A DNA stretch of 64,000 nucleotides from Silvania hatchlandensis (GCF_025564065.1 NZ_JAMGZK010000048.1:143461-207460); one strand, 5' to 3'; positions 45,263-55,077 are shown, counted from the stretch's first letter. Numbers and translations: made by a program. The notes: generated by a model from the sequence alone, not told the origin.

Positions 45263-46861
45263 TCAGCGGATCACGTCATAAATCGTGGTCTGGATCGTCT
45301 GCCATTTTTGCGCGCTGGTATTCGGCTGAGCCTTCGCCCGCCGCGTCGCCTGATCCATCTCGCGGCGTTGACGCTCCACCACCGCCGGTACGGTACAGAA
45401 CGCCCGTAAATATTCTTTACGCAGAGGGGTGAGCGCTTCGCCTGCGGACATGGCGTGGCTCAGGGTGGTAATAAACTGACGGCAGGGCTTCTCTTCGGTC
45501 ATTTGCAGCCGATAGCGCATCAGCACATCCAGCACGGCGGCATTGCCCACGGCGAGCGAGTGCTCAGTCCAGGAGAGTTTCCAGTCCATCCCCGCTTTCA
45601 GAAACAGCAGCGTCACCCGGGTGTCGTTGCGATCGATTGCCGAGCGGAAGTTATTCTCATCCCAGGTGATGCCCATCTGGTCCAGCGTGCCACGGGATGT
45701 CGGGGCATCACGTATCTCTTCTGCCACCGTCGACACCGGCGTCGCGGCCGTTGCCGCCTGAGCGGGTTCACTGCCTTCGCTGACCAGCCACACGCCGCCG
45801 ACCAGCATTGCTATCACCATCACCCCCACGGCACCCCACAGTCCGACGGAAATCAGATGATCGCGCTGCTCGGGCGTGCGATCGGGACGACGCCGTGGTT
45901 TATCGATAGTGTCGCGGACCTCAAAAATATCGTCCCCGCTGGCTTTGCGTTTTTTCCGCGCCGTCTCCCAGAAGGCGTGGACCTCGCTGACCCCTTCGGC
46001 CAGCAGTTCTGCCGGATTGACCCGTGTGCGGCCCTCTTCAAACGCGCGCTGAACGGGGCCTGCAATCTGCTGATAGTAATTCTCCAGCAGCAGGGTTTGC
46101 GCCGAGCTCAGGGGTTGCTGGGCGATAATCTTGTTGCGGATCACCCGGAGGTCATCAAGGAAGGTCTGAAGCGTTTTGCGCGGCTCCACCAGCAGCGTCA
46201 GCATCGACGGATCGTTAAACAGCGGGGCATACGAGCGGGAGAACTCTTTTTTATCCACCAGCATCAGGGCCAGCTCGCTGAACAGCATCCCACTGAGCAC
46301 GTCGTTGCGTTCGCCCTGCCGCAGCCATCGGCGCACCTTATCGGCACTGAATAGCGTTTTCAGGTGATTGTTAAGCCGTACCGGGTCAGGCCATGCCTGA
46401 ATAATGAGCCCTTTGATCATCATTTCCAGCGCCCGCACCTGCTTTTGTGCCTGCTGCTGCTGGGCCTGGTCGCTGTCACTCAGTTCCGTGCTATAGGTCA
46501 GCAGCGGCTGCTGCAAGCGCAGATGCTCAAGGGAAGTCACAAAGCGCGTAGCGGCGATCAGTTGGTTATCACTCACCTCCTGCCCACTCTCATACTGCGG
46601 CACCCGCTGCTGCAGTAGCCGGAGCTGCAGAGTGAACTGGGATAGTTGCGCGTCATTCAGGTTGAGGCGCTTCGCTACCGCTGCCCATCCCCCCAGACCC
46701 AGCCGGGCAGTATCGAGCTGTTCGAGGAACCAGCGGGGATCTTTGCCTTCGGCAACGTGCACTTTTAACAGGAGCAATATCTCTACTGAGGCCTGACGGA
46801 TTATGCCCAGACAGCGTTCAAACTGTTCTCGAATCTGGTGCGATTGGCTGAGGATCATCAT
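45263..46861 (-). CDS. Membrane-anchored protein resembling the STY4199/HEPN family
   Basis: A 532-residue protein. About 330 mostly helical cytoplasmic residues include VIRNKIIAQQ (Arg242-Asn243...Gln248), which looks like a HEPN R-x4-6-H motif with the His replaced. A basic stretch (KPRRRPDRTPEQ) precedes one transmembrane helix (GAVGVMVIAMLVGGVWLV, about residues 337-358). The C-terminal 150 residues, probably periplasmic, have ankyrin-like spacing (DRNDTRVTLLFLKAGMDWKL). I recall a Salmonella family, STY4199, with this layout; the assignment is from memory. If the HEPN fold is right, RNase activity is doubtful. Confidence 0.55.
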   Translation of the reverse strand: MMILSQSHQIREQFERCLGIIRQASVEILLLLKVHVAEGKDPRWFLEQLDTARLGLGGWAAVAKRLNLNDAQLSQFTLQLRLLQQRVPQYESGQEVSDNQLIAATRFVTSLEHLRLQQPLLTYSTELSDSDQAQQQQAQKQVRALEMMIKGLIIQAWPDPVRLNNHLKTLFSADKVRRWLRQGERNDVLSGMLFSELALMLVDKKEFSRSYAPLFNDPSMLTLLVEPRKTLQTFLDDLRVIRNKIIAQQPLSSAQTLLLENYYQQIAGPVQRAFEEGRTRVNPAELLAEGVSEVHAFWETARKKRKASGDDIFEVRDTIDKPRRRPDRTPEQRDHLISVGLWGAVGVMVIAMLVGGVWLVSEGSEPAQAATAATPVSTVAEEIRDAPTSRGTLDQMGITWDENNFRSAIDRNDTRVTLLFLKAGMDWKLSWTEHSLAVGNAAVLDVLMRYRLQMTEEKPCRQFITTLSHAMSAGEALTPLRKEYLRAFCTVPAVVERQRREMDQATRRAKAQPNTSAQKWQTIQTTIYDVIR

Positions 46862-46939
46862 TTTCCTTTAAATGCTGCGCCAGCGTATTAAGAGGCGGTC
46901 TGATAACCGCTTTTTCTTTAAGTTATATTGGGTTAAACA

Positions 46940-46955
46940 TACCTGAGAACAGGTA
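46940..46955. promoter_or_regulatory. Perfect palindrome between the STY4199-like and GNAT genes
   Basis: TACCTG agaa CAGGTA, a 16-bp inverted repeat in the divergent 145-base gap. It could be an operator. It does not match the LexA box. Confidence 0.4.
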
Positions 46956-47006
46956 CTATTACAGTGACAATGTTAATATCATTTACAAAAGCTTCCGGAG
47001 GATTGC

Positions 47007-47543
47007 ATGCCTGTTTTGCACACCCCGCGCTTAACCTGCTCCCCGCTGCAGGCAGCCGACTGGCCCTTTTTCCTGGCCCTGCAGCAGCACCCTGAGGTGA
47101 TGCGCTATGTGGCAGAAGCTCGCCCGGAGGAGGCTATTCGCGAGGCCTTCACGCCCCGGCTGGCCGGCTGGACGCCGGGCAGCGCCCACTGGCTGTGCCT
47201 GGTGGTGCGCGACAGCGCTCTCCAGACGCCACTCGGGGTGACGGGATATATTCATCGAGAAGCTGATTGCGCCGAAGTGGGATTTTTATTCGCCCCGCAG
47301 GCGCAGGGAAAAGGTTACGGTCTGGAATCCCTGCGTGCGGTATGTGATTACGCTTTCACACAGGGCGGTATCCGCCGCTTAACCGCCACGGTCACGGCGG
47401 GGAATGTGGCTTCGCGACGGCTGCTGGAAAAGGCGGGATTTATTCTGGAAGGGGAACTGCGCGAAAGCTACTGGCTGGCAGGCCAATGGCATAATGACTG
47501 GCTGTTTGGCCTGCTGAAAAAAGAGTACTCCCCAGCGCAATAG
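47007..47543 (+). CDS. GNAT-family acetyltransferase (RimJ/RimL-like)
   Basis: A 178-residue GNAT domain of the Acetyltransf_3 type. It starts with LHTPRLTCSPLQAADW, and the acetyl-CoA motif is FAPQAQGKGYGLESLRAV, followed by TATVTAGNVASRRLLEKAGF and a C-terminal LFGLLKKEYSP. Substrates may be protein N-termini or small amines and cannot be assigned. CGGAGGA precedes the ATG. Confidence 0.87.
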   Translation: MPVLHTPRLTCSPLQAADWPFFLALQQHPEVMRYVAEARPEEAIREAFTPRLAGWTPGSAHWLCLVVRDSALQTPLGVTGYIHREADCAEVGFLFAPQAQGKGYGLESLRAVCDYAFTQGGIRRLTATVTAGNVASRRLLEKAGFILEGELRESYWLAGQWHNDWLFGLLKKEYSPAQ

Positions 47544-47574
47544 CGTACCGCGGGGATCCCTCCCCGGTACGTTT

Positions 47575-48333
47575 TTACAGGAACATTCCCCCGGACACTT
47601 CGATCCGCTGGGCATTCATCCACCCCAGCTCGTCGCTTAACAGCGCCGCGATCGCATCGCCAATATCGTCCGGCAACCCGACGCGTCCCAGCGCGGTCTG
47701 GGCGGCAATGTGCTGGTTAATCTCCGCGTTATCGCGCACCCGCCCGCCGCCAAAATCCGTCTCAATGGCGCCAGGGGCAATAATATTGGCGGTTATTCCG
47801 CGTGCCCCCAGCTCTTTCGCCTGGTAGCGCGTGAGCACTTCCATCGCCCCTTTCATCGACGCATAGGTGCTGGATCCCGGCTGGGCAAAGCGTGCCAACC
47901 CGGAGGAGACATTCAGGATCCGCCCACCGTTGTTGATCAGCGGTAACAGGTGCTGGGTCAGGAAGAACGGGCCTTTAAAGTGGATGTTCAGCATCTCGTC
48001 GAACTGCGCTTCGGTGGTCTCGGCAAAGGGGGTGTATAAACCAACGCCAGCGTTGTTCAATAAATAATCGAAGGTGTCACGTTGCCACAGGGTGCGGAGT
48101 TTCTCACCCGTCTGGGCTACAAAATCGTCAAAGCCTGCAACATCGCCGACATTCAGCTGTATTGCCGCTGCCTTTACCCCTTTTTGTTCAATTTCACGCA
48201 CGACATCCAGAGCCTCCTGCTGGCTGCGGTTCCAGGTCAGGATGATACCGACGCCCTTCGCGGCAAGCTTCAGTGCCGCGTTTTTACCGAGCCCGCGGCT
48301 GCCGCCTGTCACTAATGCGATACGTTCAGTCAT
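47575..48333 (-). CDS. Short-chain dehydrogenase/reductase, LysR-linked
   Basis: A 252-residue SDR: VTGGSRGLGKNAALKL for NAD(P), NNAGVGLYTPF, Ser in NVSSGLAR and STYASMKGAME with Tyr and Lys. The start at 48333 (MTERIALVTGG) places the cofactor motif at the usual position. It is divergent from yhjC with 119 bases between, so yhjC may regulate it. The substrate is unknown. Confidence 0.87.
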   Translation of the reverse strand: MTERIALVTGGSRGLGKNAALKLAAKGVGIILTWNRSQQEALDVVREIEQKGVKAAAIQLNVGDVAGFDDFVAQTGEKLRTLWQRDTFDYLLNNAGVGLYTPFAETTEAQFDEMLNIHFKGPFFLTQHLLPLINNGGRILNVSSGLARFAQPGSSTYASMKGAMEVLTRYQAKELGARGITANIIAPGAIETDFGGGRVRDNAEINQHIAAQTALGRVGLPDDIGDAIAALLSDELGWMNAQRIEVSGGMFL

Positions 48334-48452
48334 AAGAAACCTCATTTTGGCTGTTGTGATGATTGAGAAAGAGCTTATTAGGTGATAGAAAATCAATAAA
48401 TATGCTAAATCGCACTTCACTGTTTCACTGACAACAACAATGAGCGCACCCT

Positions 48453-49352
48453 ATGGATAAAATTAACGCAATGCAGCTGTTTATACGCGTCGCGGAACTG
48501 GAGAGTTTTTCCCGCGCGGCGGACTCGATGGGCCTTCCTAAAGGTAGCGTATCGCGCCAGATTCAGGCCCTGGAAAACGGGCTGGGCGCGCAGTTGCTGC
48601 ATCGGACGACGCGCCGCGTCAGCCTGACGCAGGACGGAATGGTCTACTACGAGCGGGCCAAAGATCTGCTCGCTAACCTCGATGAACTGGATGGTCTTTT
48701 TTTGCACGACCCTGCAAGCGTCAGCGGTCGGCTGCGGGTGGATATGCCAGCTGGCGTTGCGCGACATTTGGTCATCCCGCGACTGCCGCAGTTTTTACAG
48801 CAGTACCCCGGCATTGAGCTGGAGCTGAGCAGCAGCGATCATCTGGTGGATGTGATCCGCGAAGGGTTTGACTGCGTGGTGCGCGTCGGCACGCTGAAAG
48901 ATTCCGGTTTGATCGCCCGTCCGCTCGGTAAGCTGTCGGTGATTAACTGCGCCAGCCCCGATTATCTGACACGTTTTGGCTATCCCGACGGGCTGGATGA
49001 TTTGGCCTCCCATGCGGTGGTGCATTACACCACCCACCTCGGTACCCGCCCACAGGGCTTTGAGTATTACGACGGCGAGACCAGCCACTGGGTCAAAACC
49101 GGCGGCATCCTGACGGTGAACAGCACCGAAACTTACCACGCCTCGGCCATTGCCGGACTGGGGATTATTCAGGTGCCACGCGTGGGTGTGCGCGATTCCC
49201 TGCGCGCCAAAAAGCTGCAGGAAATCCTGCCGCAATACCGCGCCAGGCCGATGCCGGTGTCGCTGATTTATCCCCATCGTCGCAACCTCTCCCGCCGGGT
49301 GCATCTGTTTATGGCGTGGCTTACGGAGATCATGAAAACCTACGTGGACTGA
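48453..49352 (+). CDS. yhjC: LysR-type regulator YhjC
   Basis: A 299-residue LysR-type regulator. The N-terminal HTH is FIRVAELESFSRAADSMGLP plus KGSVSRQIQALE, with a co-inducer domain from about residue 90 (LRVDMPAGVARHLVIPRLPQ). Sequence and position before yhjD match E. coli YhjC (RcdB), reported to affect csgD. It is divergent from an SDR gene it may control; the neighbouring E. coli gene yhjB is absent here. Confidence 0.87.
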   Translation: MDKINAMQLFIRVAELESFSRAADSMGLPKGSVSRQIQALENGLGAQLLHRTTRRVSLTQDGMVYYERAKDLLANLDELDGLFLHDPASVSGRLRVDMPAGVARHLVIPRLPQFLQQYPGIELELSSSDHLVDVIREGFDCVVRVGTLKDSGLIARPLGKLSVINCASPDYLTRFGYPDGLDDLASHAVVHYTTHLGTRPQGFEYYDGETSHWVKTGGILTVNSTETYHASAIAGLGIIQVPRVGVRDSLRAKKLQEILPQYRARPMPVSLIYPHRRNLSRRVHLFMAWLTEIMKTYVD

Positions 49353-49402
49353 GGCAGGCTATAATTTCAAAGACCTCCCGCTTATCAACAAGGAAAATGC
49401 GC

Positions 49403-50452
49403 GTGACGCCGGAAAACAACCAGCAACGTCCGACTCAGGAACTGGACTACGAGCCAATTAAGAAACTGGACACTCAACCGCTGCAGAAGGAGGCGGATAC
49501 CGGGGCCAACATTACCCACGTGCGTAAAACGGGCAGCCTGCTGGACAAGGCGAAGGACGTCGTCCAGCTGATTCAGCAGCGGCCGATAATTGCCCACCTG
49601 CTGCGCGCCACCGAGCGTTTTAACGATAGGCTGGGCAATCAGTTTGGTGCCGCGATCACCTACTTCTCGTTTTTATCGATGATCCCAATCCTGATGCTCT
49701 CGTTTGCCGCAGCGGGTTTTATTCTGGTCTCGCACCCGACGCTGCTGCAGGACATCTTCAATAAAATACTGCAAAACGTCAGCGACCCGACGCTGGCCAC
49801 CACCCTGAAAAGTACCATCAGCACTGCCGTCCAGCAGCGCACCACGGTGGGTATCGTCGGGCTGCTGGTGGCGCTCTACTCCGGCATTAACTGGATGGGC
49901 AACCTGCGCGAAGCGATCCGCGCTCAGTCACGCGACGTCTGGGAGCGCACGGCGCAGGATGAGGAGAAAATCTGGACCAAATATCTGCGCGATTTTATCT
50001 CGCTGATTGGTCTGCTGGTGGCGCTGATCATCACCCTCTCCATTACCTCTGCGGCAGGCTCGGCTCAGCAGATGATCATCTCTGCCCTGTACCTCGATAC
50101 CATCGAGTGGCTGAAGCCGGTCTGGTCTCTGGTGGGGCTGAGTATCTCGATTCTGGCCAACTACCTGCTGTTTTTCTGGATTTTCTGGCGCCTGCCTCGC
50201 CATCGCCCGCGCCGTAAGGCATTAATCCGTGGCACATTCATCGCCGCTATTGGTTTTGAGATTATCAAAATCGTGATGACCTATACCCTGCCTTCGCTGG
50301 TGACCTCCCCATCCGGCGCGGCTTTCGGTTCAGTGCTGGGGCTGTTGGCCTTCTTCTATTTCTTCGCGCGGCTTACGCTGTTCTGTGCGGCGTGGATCGC
50401 CACCGCCCAGTACCCGGATGACCGTCGGATGCCGGGAAAAACCCACCGCTAA
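49403..50452 (+). CDS. yhjD: YhjD, BrkB/YihY-family inner-membrane protein
   Basis: A 349-residue membrane protein with a soluble N-terminal 75 residues and about six helices (YFSFLSMIPILMLSFAA, GLLVALYSGINWMGNLR). It is close to E. coli YhjD, in which a point mutation suppresses the need for Kdo in lipid A, pointing to lipid A precursor export. The GTG start at 49403 (MTPENN) is preferred: AAGGA sits 8 bases upstream and E. coli starts the same way. Confidence 0.92.
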   Translation: MTPENNQQRPTQELDYEPIKKLDTQPLQKEADTGANITHVRKTGSLLDKAKDVVQLIQQRPIIAHLLRATERFNDRLGNQFGAAITYFSFLSMIPILMLSFAAAGFILVSHPTLLQDIFNKILQNVSDPTLATTLKSTISTAVQQRTTVGIVGLLVALYSGINWMGNLREAIRAQSRDVWERTAQDEEKIWTKYLRDFISLIGLLVALIITLSITSAAGSAQQMIISALYLDTIEWLKPVWSLVGLSISILANYLLFFWIFWRLPRHRPRRKALIRGTFIAAIGFEIIKIVMTYTLPSLVTSPSGAAFGSVLGLLAFFYFFARLTLFCAAWIATAQYPDDRRMPGKTHR

Positions 50453-50725
50453 ACCTGCTCTTCGGGCTGGAGTGAAATGCAAAATTTCAGCCCGATTCCT
50501 CATTTCAGCATATAAATCCAGCCCTTAACTTTTATTTAACCGAAAACCAGTTTTATTCACTAAGTTTTAATTTCTGTGAAGCATTTCATGGATGTGATTT
50601 TCCTGGTCTGAAAATTATTCGCTTTTTGCGCTTTTTTTCGCCTTCCGCTGCGTTTGTTACAGATTGAAATGTCGCTTTTGCTGTGCGTAATATGGCCTTT
50701 CGTTCGCCAAATATAAGAAAAGTTT

Positions 50726-52048
50726 ATGCAAGCAACCGCCACAACACTCAATTCACAGCAGGAAGACGTCCCGGTAAATTCGCGCAATAAAGTCGTCGTT
50801 GCATCGCTGATTGGCACCGCCATCGAGTTCTTCGACTTCTATATTTACGCCACCGCTGCGGTTATCGTGTTCCCGCATATTTTCTTCCCGCAGGGCGACC
50901 CGACGGCGGCGACGCTGCAGTCGCTGGCGACTTTCGCCATCGCCTTTATCGCCCGTCCTATTGGCTCTGCCGTTTTCGGCCACTTTGGCGATCGCGTGGG
51001 CCGCAAAGTGACGCTGGTTGCTTCCCTGCTGACGATGGGGATCTCGACTGTTGCCATCGGTCTGCTGCCAACCTATGAAACCATCGGTATTCTGGCTCCG
51101 CTGCTGCTGGCGCTGGCGCGTTTTGGTCAGGGTCTGGGGCTGGGCGGTGAATGGGGTGGTGCGGCGCTGCTGGCCACCGAAAACGCCCCGCCGCGCAAGC
51201 GTGCGCTGTATGGCTCCTTCCCGCAGCTGGGCGCACCGATTGGCTTCTTCTTTGCCAACGGCACCTTCCTGCTGCTCTCCTGGCTGTTGACTGACGAGCA
51301 GTTCATGACCTGGGGCTGGCGTATTCCGTTTATCTTCTCGGCGGTGCTGGTGCTGATCGGCCTGTACGTTCGCGTTTCGCTGCATGAATCGCCGGTCTTC
51401 GCCAAAGTGGCCGCGGCGAAAAAGCAGGTAAAAATCCCGCTCGGCACGCTGCTGACCAAACACCTTCGCATGACCGTGCTGGGCACCTTCATCATGCTGG
51501 CGACCTACACGCTGTTCTACATCATGACCGTCTACTCCATGACGTTCAGCACTGCGCCAGCACCGGTTGGCCTGGGCCTGCCGCGAAATGAAGTTCTGTG
51601 GATGCTGATGATGGCGGTGATCGGGTTCGGTGTGATGGTGCCGATTGCCGGGCTGCTGGCCGACCGTTTTGGCCGCCGCTCCAGCATGATCGTCATCACT
51701 TCGCTGATCATTCTGTTTGCGCTGTTCGTCTTCCCACCGCTGCTGGGTTCCGGTAATCCGGCGATGGTAATGGCGTATCTGCTAATTGGTCTGAGTCTGA
51801 TGGGGCTGACGTTTGGCCCGATGGGCGCGCTGCTGCCTGAGCTGTTCCCGACCGAGGTGCGTTATACCGGAGCATCGTTCTCCTACAACGTCTCTTCTAT
51901 CCTGGGTGCTTCTGTTGCGCCGTACATTGCGGCCTGGCTGCAGACTAACTACGGTCTGGCCTATGTCGGGTTCTACCTGGCGGCCATGGCGACGCTAACG
52001 CTGATTGCGCTGTTGCTGACCCACGAAACCCGTCATCAGTCGTTGTAA
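50726..52048 (+). CDS. yhjE: MHS-family MFS transporter YhjE
   Basis: A 440-residue metabolite:H+ symporter almost identical in pattern to E. coli YhjE: GTAIEFFDFYIYATAA in helix 1, FGHFGDRVGRK in the first loop and LGGEWGGAALLATENAP. Relatives carry proline/betaine, citrate or shikimate; the YhjE substrate is not established. The 273-base gap upstream is AT-rich with a weak hairpin (50463-50494) after yhjD. A strong terminator follows. Confidence 0.93.
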   Translation: MQATATTLNSQQEDVPVNSRNKVVVASLIGTAIEFFDFYIYATAAVIVFPHIFFPQGDPTAATLQSLATFAIAFIARPIGSAVFGHFGDRVGRKVTLVASLLTMGISTVAIGLLPTYETIGILAPLLLALARFGQGLGLGGEWGGAALLATENAPPRKRALYGSFPQLGAPIGFFFANGTFLLLSWLLTDEQFMTWGWRIPFIFSAVLVLIGLYVRVSLHESPVFAKVAAAKKQVKIPLGTLLTKHLRMTVLGTFIMLATYTLFYIMTVYSMTFSTAPAPVGLGLPRNEVLWMLMMAVIGFGVMVPIAGLLADRFGRRSSMIVITSLIILFALFVFPPLLGSGNPAMVMAYLLIGLSLMGLTFGPMGALLPELFPTEVRYTGASFSYNVSSILGASVAPYIAAWLQTNYGLAYVGFYLAAMATLTLIALLLTHETRHQSL

Positions 52049-52052
52049 ATTA

Positions 52053-52086
52053 AAACGCCCGGCAGCCAACGCGCTGCCGGGCGTTT
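52053..52086. terminator. Bidirectional terminator yhjE/yhjG
   Basis: A 14-bp perfect stem AAACGCCCGGCAGC / GCTGCCGGGCGTTT with a 6-base loop between the convergent genes. Short A and T runs flank it. Confidence 0.88.
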
Positions 52087-52095
52087 ATCCCCTTC

Positions 52096-54138
52096 CTATT
52101 TCTTCATCTGCGCCAGAATCACCTGACACTGATTGGCCTGCCCCTCGGACGGGGAGATCAGCGCCAACAGGGCCGCCGCTGGCGTCACCAACGTAGCGAG
52201 CGCTGCCGCAACCGCACCGCGCGCAATCAGTGGTCCTGCCTTCACACCCGCCTGTGGGTTCTTGAATGAACCACGAACGTACAGCGGCGAGCGCAGCGTC
52301 ACGATGCGGATCCCTTTGCTTTCCGGGTTAATGGTCAGATCCAGCTGTTCCGAGGCCATGCTGGCGCTACCGGTGATATTGATCACCGCATTTTCGGTAT
52401 CAAAGGCAAAGATTTGCGGACGGGCGACGCCATTGACCAGATCGATGTTGGCCGCCGCGCAATTGACCCGCACCTCGTCATCACCAAAGATCTGCCCTAT
52501 CAGGAAGTTACCCACGTTAAGGCCGAGGATCTCCATCAGGTTGCGGCTCACCAGCCCGTCGTTCATCAGCAGCTTCAGGTTGCCGTTGCCGTTGCCCAGC
52601 AGCGCCGCAACCGAATTGCCCGTCCCGCGAATTGTCGCGTCACCGTTCATCTCCCCGAGCGTTTTCTGCATCAGTTCGACATCGGGCATCAGCTCCTTGA
52701 GTTTCAGCCGCCGCGCCTGAATGTCGGCCCGACCCTGCATCGGCTTTTTATCCCCTTCCAGGCGAATGTTCGAGGTGATGGTGCCCCCGGCCATGCCGAA
52801 TTTCAGCGGCTTGAGCTGCAGGTCGGCCTTTTTCAGAATGATATGGGTCGAGAGGTCGCTGAGCGGTAAGCTGCTGCCATGCTCAATGCGACGCCCTTTA
52901 AAGCGCACGTCCGCATCCATCACATCCCATTTATCGGTTTCGAAGCGGTCGTTAGGCAGCACTTTGCCCGAGGGCTGAACGTCCTTGCGCACCTCTTTGG
53001 TTTTGGTGCCTTTGCCGGAATCCACGCCAATTAATGGCCCTAAGTCGGCCAGCCGCAGCTGGCGTGACTCCACGTCGCCCTCAAGTTTCGGCCGGGGTTT
53101 GCCGGTGGTGTAGGTCAACGAGCCATGCACATCGCTGTCGCCGATGCGGCCATTGAAGTCGCGGTAATCAAAGACCGAGGATTTCTCACTGTCGATTTTC
53201 GCCACCAGATGGCCGTCAGTTTCGAACGGCGGGGTATCCGGAAGCAGCACGCCGGTCAGATCGTACAGCTCGCCCAGCGAATCCCCGGAGAATTTAAGCC
53301 GCAGATCGACGCCGCCCATCTTCATTGGATCGTTCACCGTACCTACAAACGCCACCCGGGTGTTACCGGAACGGAAATCAGCCTGCACCGGGAACGGCGT
53401 ACCTTCGCTGCGCAGCGCCAGCACGCCGCCGATTTTGCCGCTGCCGCTCAGGGGCTGCTGGTTGTAACGCCCCTGTGCCTTCAGGCCAAAGACGTAATCG
53501 CCCACCTTCCCTTTCTCATCTTTGCCCTTCGCCCCGGAGACTTCGCTGAAGGGCAGCGGTTTGCCCAGCGGATCGACGAAGATCTCCATCTCGGTTTTGC
53601 TGATCGCATCATCAATGGCGACCCGGCCTCGATCGAAAATAATATTGTCGAGCCGGAACGACCACGCCGAAGGCTGCGCGGCGGCCTCTTTGTCGTCGCT
53701 GCTGGGGAGATCAAAGGTCCAGTTATTGCTTTTTTCCGACACCCGGATCAGGCGCGCGTCCGGCTGCTGGAGTTTGATCCACGGCAGATAGACGGTTTTG
53801 GTCAGCAAGGCGAGCGGTGCGAGGGTGGCTTCTACGCGCGGCAGATGCACCATGGTGATCTCAGGAATATCGGGTGGATTGCCGAGGATAACATCGTTGG
53901 CATGCACGTGCGGCCAGGGGATCCAGCTGCGCCAGCCGGTTTCACCGTGCTGTCGCTCCCACACCACGCCAAGATCGCCGCGAATGGCGAAAGGACGGTT
54001 TAATTCAGTCGAGACTTTCTGGTTGATGGTCGGTTTGAGGCGGTTCCAGTCAAATGTCGCGATTACAACAATAGCCACCACAATCAACAACAAGAAGATC
54101 CCCCCGGTCCAGGTGATAATCTTCGCTGTTTTAGTCAT
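52096..54138 (-). CDS. yhjG: AsmA-family protein YhjG
   Basis: A 680-residue AsmA-like protein: one N-terminal transmembrane helix (IFLLLIVVAIVVIATF), then the AsmA head DWNRLKPTINQKVSTELNRPF and a long beta-rich periplasmic domain. AsmA-like proteins are proposed bridges for phospholipid transfer to the outer membrane; the role of YhjG is not settled. The start at 54138 (MTKTAKIITW) aligns with E. coli YhjG; the upstream ATG at 54171 adds 11 residues without a match. Confidence 0.93.
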   Translation of the reverse strand: MTKTAKIITWTGGIFLLLIVVAIVVIATFDWNRLKPTINQKVSTELNRPFAIRGDLGVVWERQHGETGWRSWIPWPHVHANDVILGNPPDIPEITMVHLPRVEATLAPLALLTKTVYLPWIKLQQPDARLIRVSEKSNNWTFDLPSSDDKEAAAQPSAWSFRLDNIIFDRGRVAIDDAISKTEMEIFVDPLGKPLPFSEVSGAKGKDEKGKVGDYVFGLKAQGRYNQQPLSGSGKIGGVLALRSEGTPFPVQADFRSGNTRVAFVGTVNDPMKMGGVDLRLKFSGDSLGELYDLTGVLLPDTPPFETDGHLVAKIDSEKSSVFDYRDFNGRIGDSDVHGSLTYTTGKPRPKLEGDVESRQLRLADLGPLIGVDSGKGTKTKEVRKDVQPSGKVLPNDRFETDKWDVMDADVRFKGRRIEHGSSLPLSDLSTHIILKKADLQLKPLKFGMAGGTITSNIRLEGDKKPMQGRADIQARRLKLKELMPDVELMQKTLGEMNGDATIRGTGNSVAALLGNGNGNLKLLMNDGLVSRNLMEILGLNVGNFLIGQIFGDDEVRVNCAAANIDLVNGVARPQIFAFDTENAVINITGSASMASEQLDLTINPESKGIRIVTLRSPLYVRGSFKNPQAGVKAGPLIARGAVAAALATLVTPAAALLALISPSEGQANQCQVILAQMKK

Positions 54139-54256
54139 TCCATACTCTACCTGTTTTACCTTGCCAGTCATGAATATAGTTCAGACAGGGAAAAAGGGGC
54201 GGCAGCGTCCGGTAATAACGCGTTAGTCACGCGCTATTATGGGAAGCTGCCGGGGC

Positions 54257-55027
54257 TTACAGAGTGATGATAACGCTGTCGAGCGTCTCCATGGGGACCG
54301 GACGGGAGAGGAAATAGCCCTGCGCCGCAGCGGCAGGTGAGTTTTGTACGTCGCGCCACTCTTCCAGCGTCTCAACGCCTTCGACAATGACGCCCTGGCA
54401 GTAGCGGTTCATCAGCTGCAGCAGCAGCGTGAACAGGTTCCGCCCTTCCGGGGTCTGGCGCAGCATGATGAACAGATCGCGTGCCACTTTGATGTAGTCG
54501 TAGCGCACTTCGCTCAGGGCGGAGAAGTTCGCCATGCCGGTGCCAAAATCATCCAGCCACAGGGGGCCAAATTCACACATGGTGGCAAACGAGGAGTCCT
54601 GCGGCAGACGGACGTGCTCCACCAGCTCAAAACGCAGCCACGGCAGCTGTTCGGTCATTTTTTGCAGGCCTTCATCCTGGCGCATCGCCAGCAGGGTGGG
54701 ACCATCGACGTTCACCGACGCGAGGATCCCGCTGGTTTTGAAAAAGTCCTGTTTGGCTCCCAGCATAATGAGCTGCTCTTCCAGCACGTCCAGACGCTGA
54801 CGCACCGGGATTTGAGCAAAATAGCGATCCGGCGCGATCCGCTGACCGGGGTTTGACGGGTGGGTCACAACGGTCAGGATCTCAATCGCCATCAGGCTAC
54901 CGTCAGTGCGGTAAATGGGCTGGTAAGTATAAGCACGCTCACATTGCAGCCAGTAGCGATGCTCCTGCAAGTTCTCAACACTTGCTTCCGGGATGCTGAG
55001 CAGCTGGATGTCCTGCTTTAACTTCAT
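54257..55027 (-). CDS. pdeH: Cyclic-di-GMP phosphodiesterase PdeH
   Basis: A 256-residue stand-alone EAL domain. The signature is EIL (MAIEILTVV) in place of EAL. The catalytic set looks complete: SVNVDGPTLLA, ELVEHVRLP, LDDFGTGMANF, YIKVARDLF and IVEGVETLEEW. PdeH (YhjH) lowers c-di-GMP to keep YcgR from braking the flagella. It is controlled by a FliA promoter directly upstream. Confidence 0.95.
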   Translation of the reverse strand: MKLKQDIQLLSIPEASVENLQEHRYWLQCERAYTYQPIYRTDGSLMAIEILTVVTHPSNPGQRIAPDRYFAQIPVRQRLDVLEEQLIMLGAKQDFFKTSGILASVNVDGPTLLAMRQDEGLQKMTEQLPWLRFELVEHVRLPQDSSFATMCEFGPLWLDDFGTGMANFSALSEVRYDYIKVARDLFIMLRQTPEGRNLFTLLLQLMNRYCQGVIVEGVETLEEWRDVQNSPAAAAQGYFLSRPVPMETLDSVIITL

Positions 55028-55077
55028 TTCAGATATCCTGTTGAATGGGGAATGACCTGTCGGGACGCATCAATGGG

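Noticed and set aside
46940..46955. A LexA (SOS) box
   Set aside because: The CTG-N10-CAG arrangement is not met; the palindrome is TACCTG-N4-CAGGTA.
53125..54003. A 292-codon plus-strand open frame
   Set aside because: It is antisense to yhjG, which is convincingly conserved; the frame is a product of high GC codon bias.
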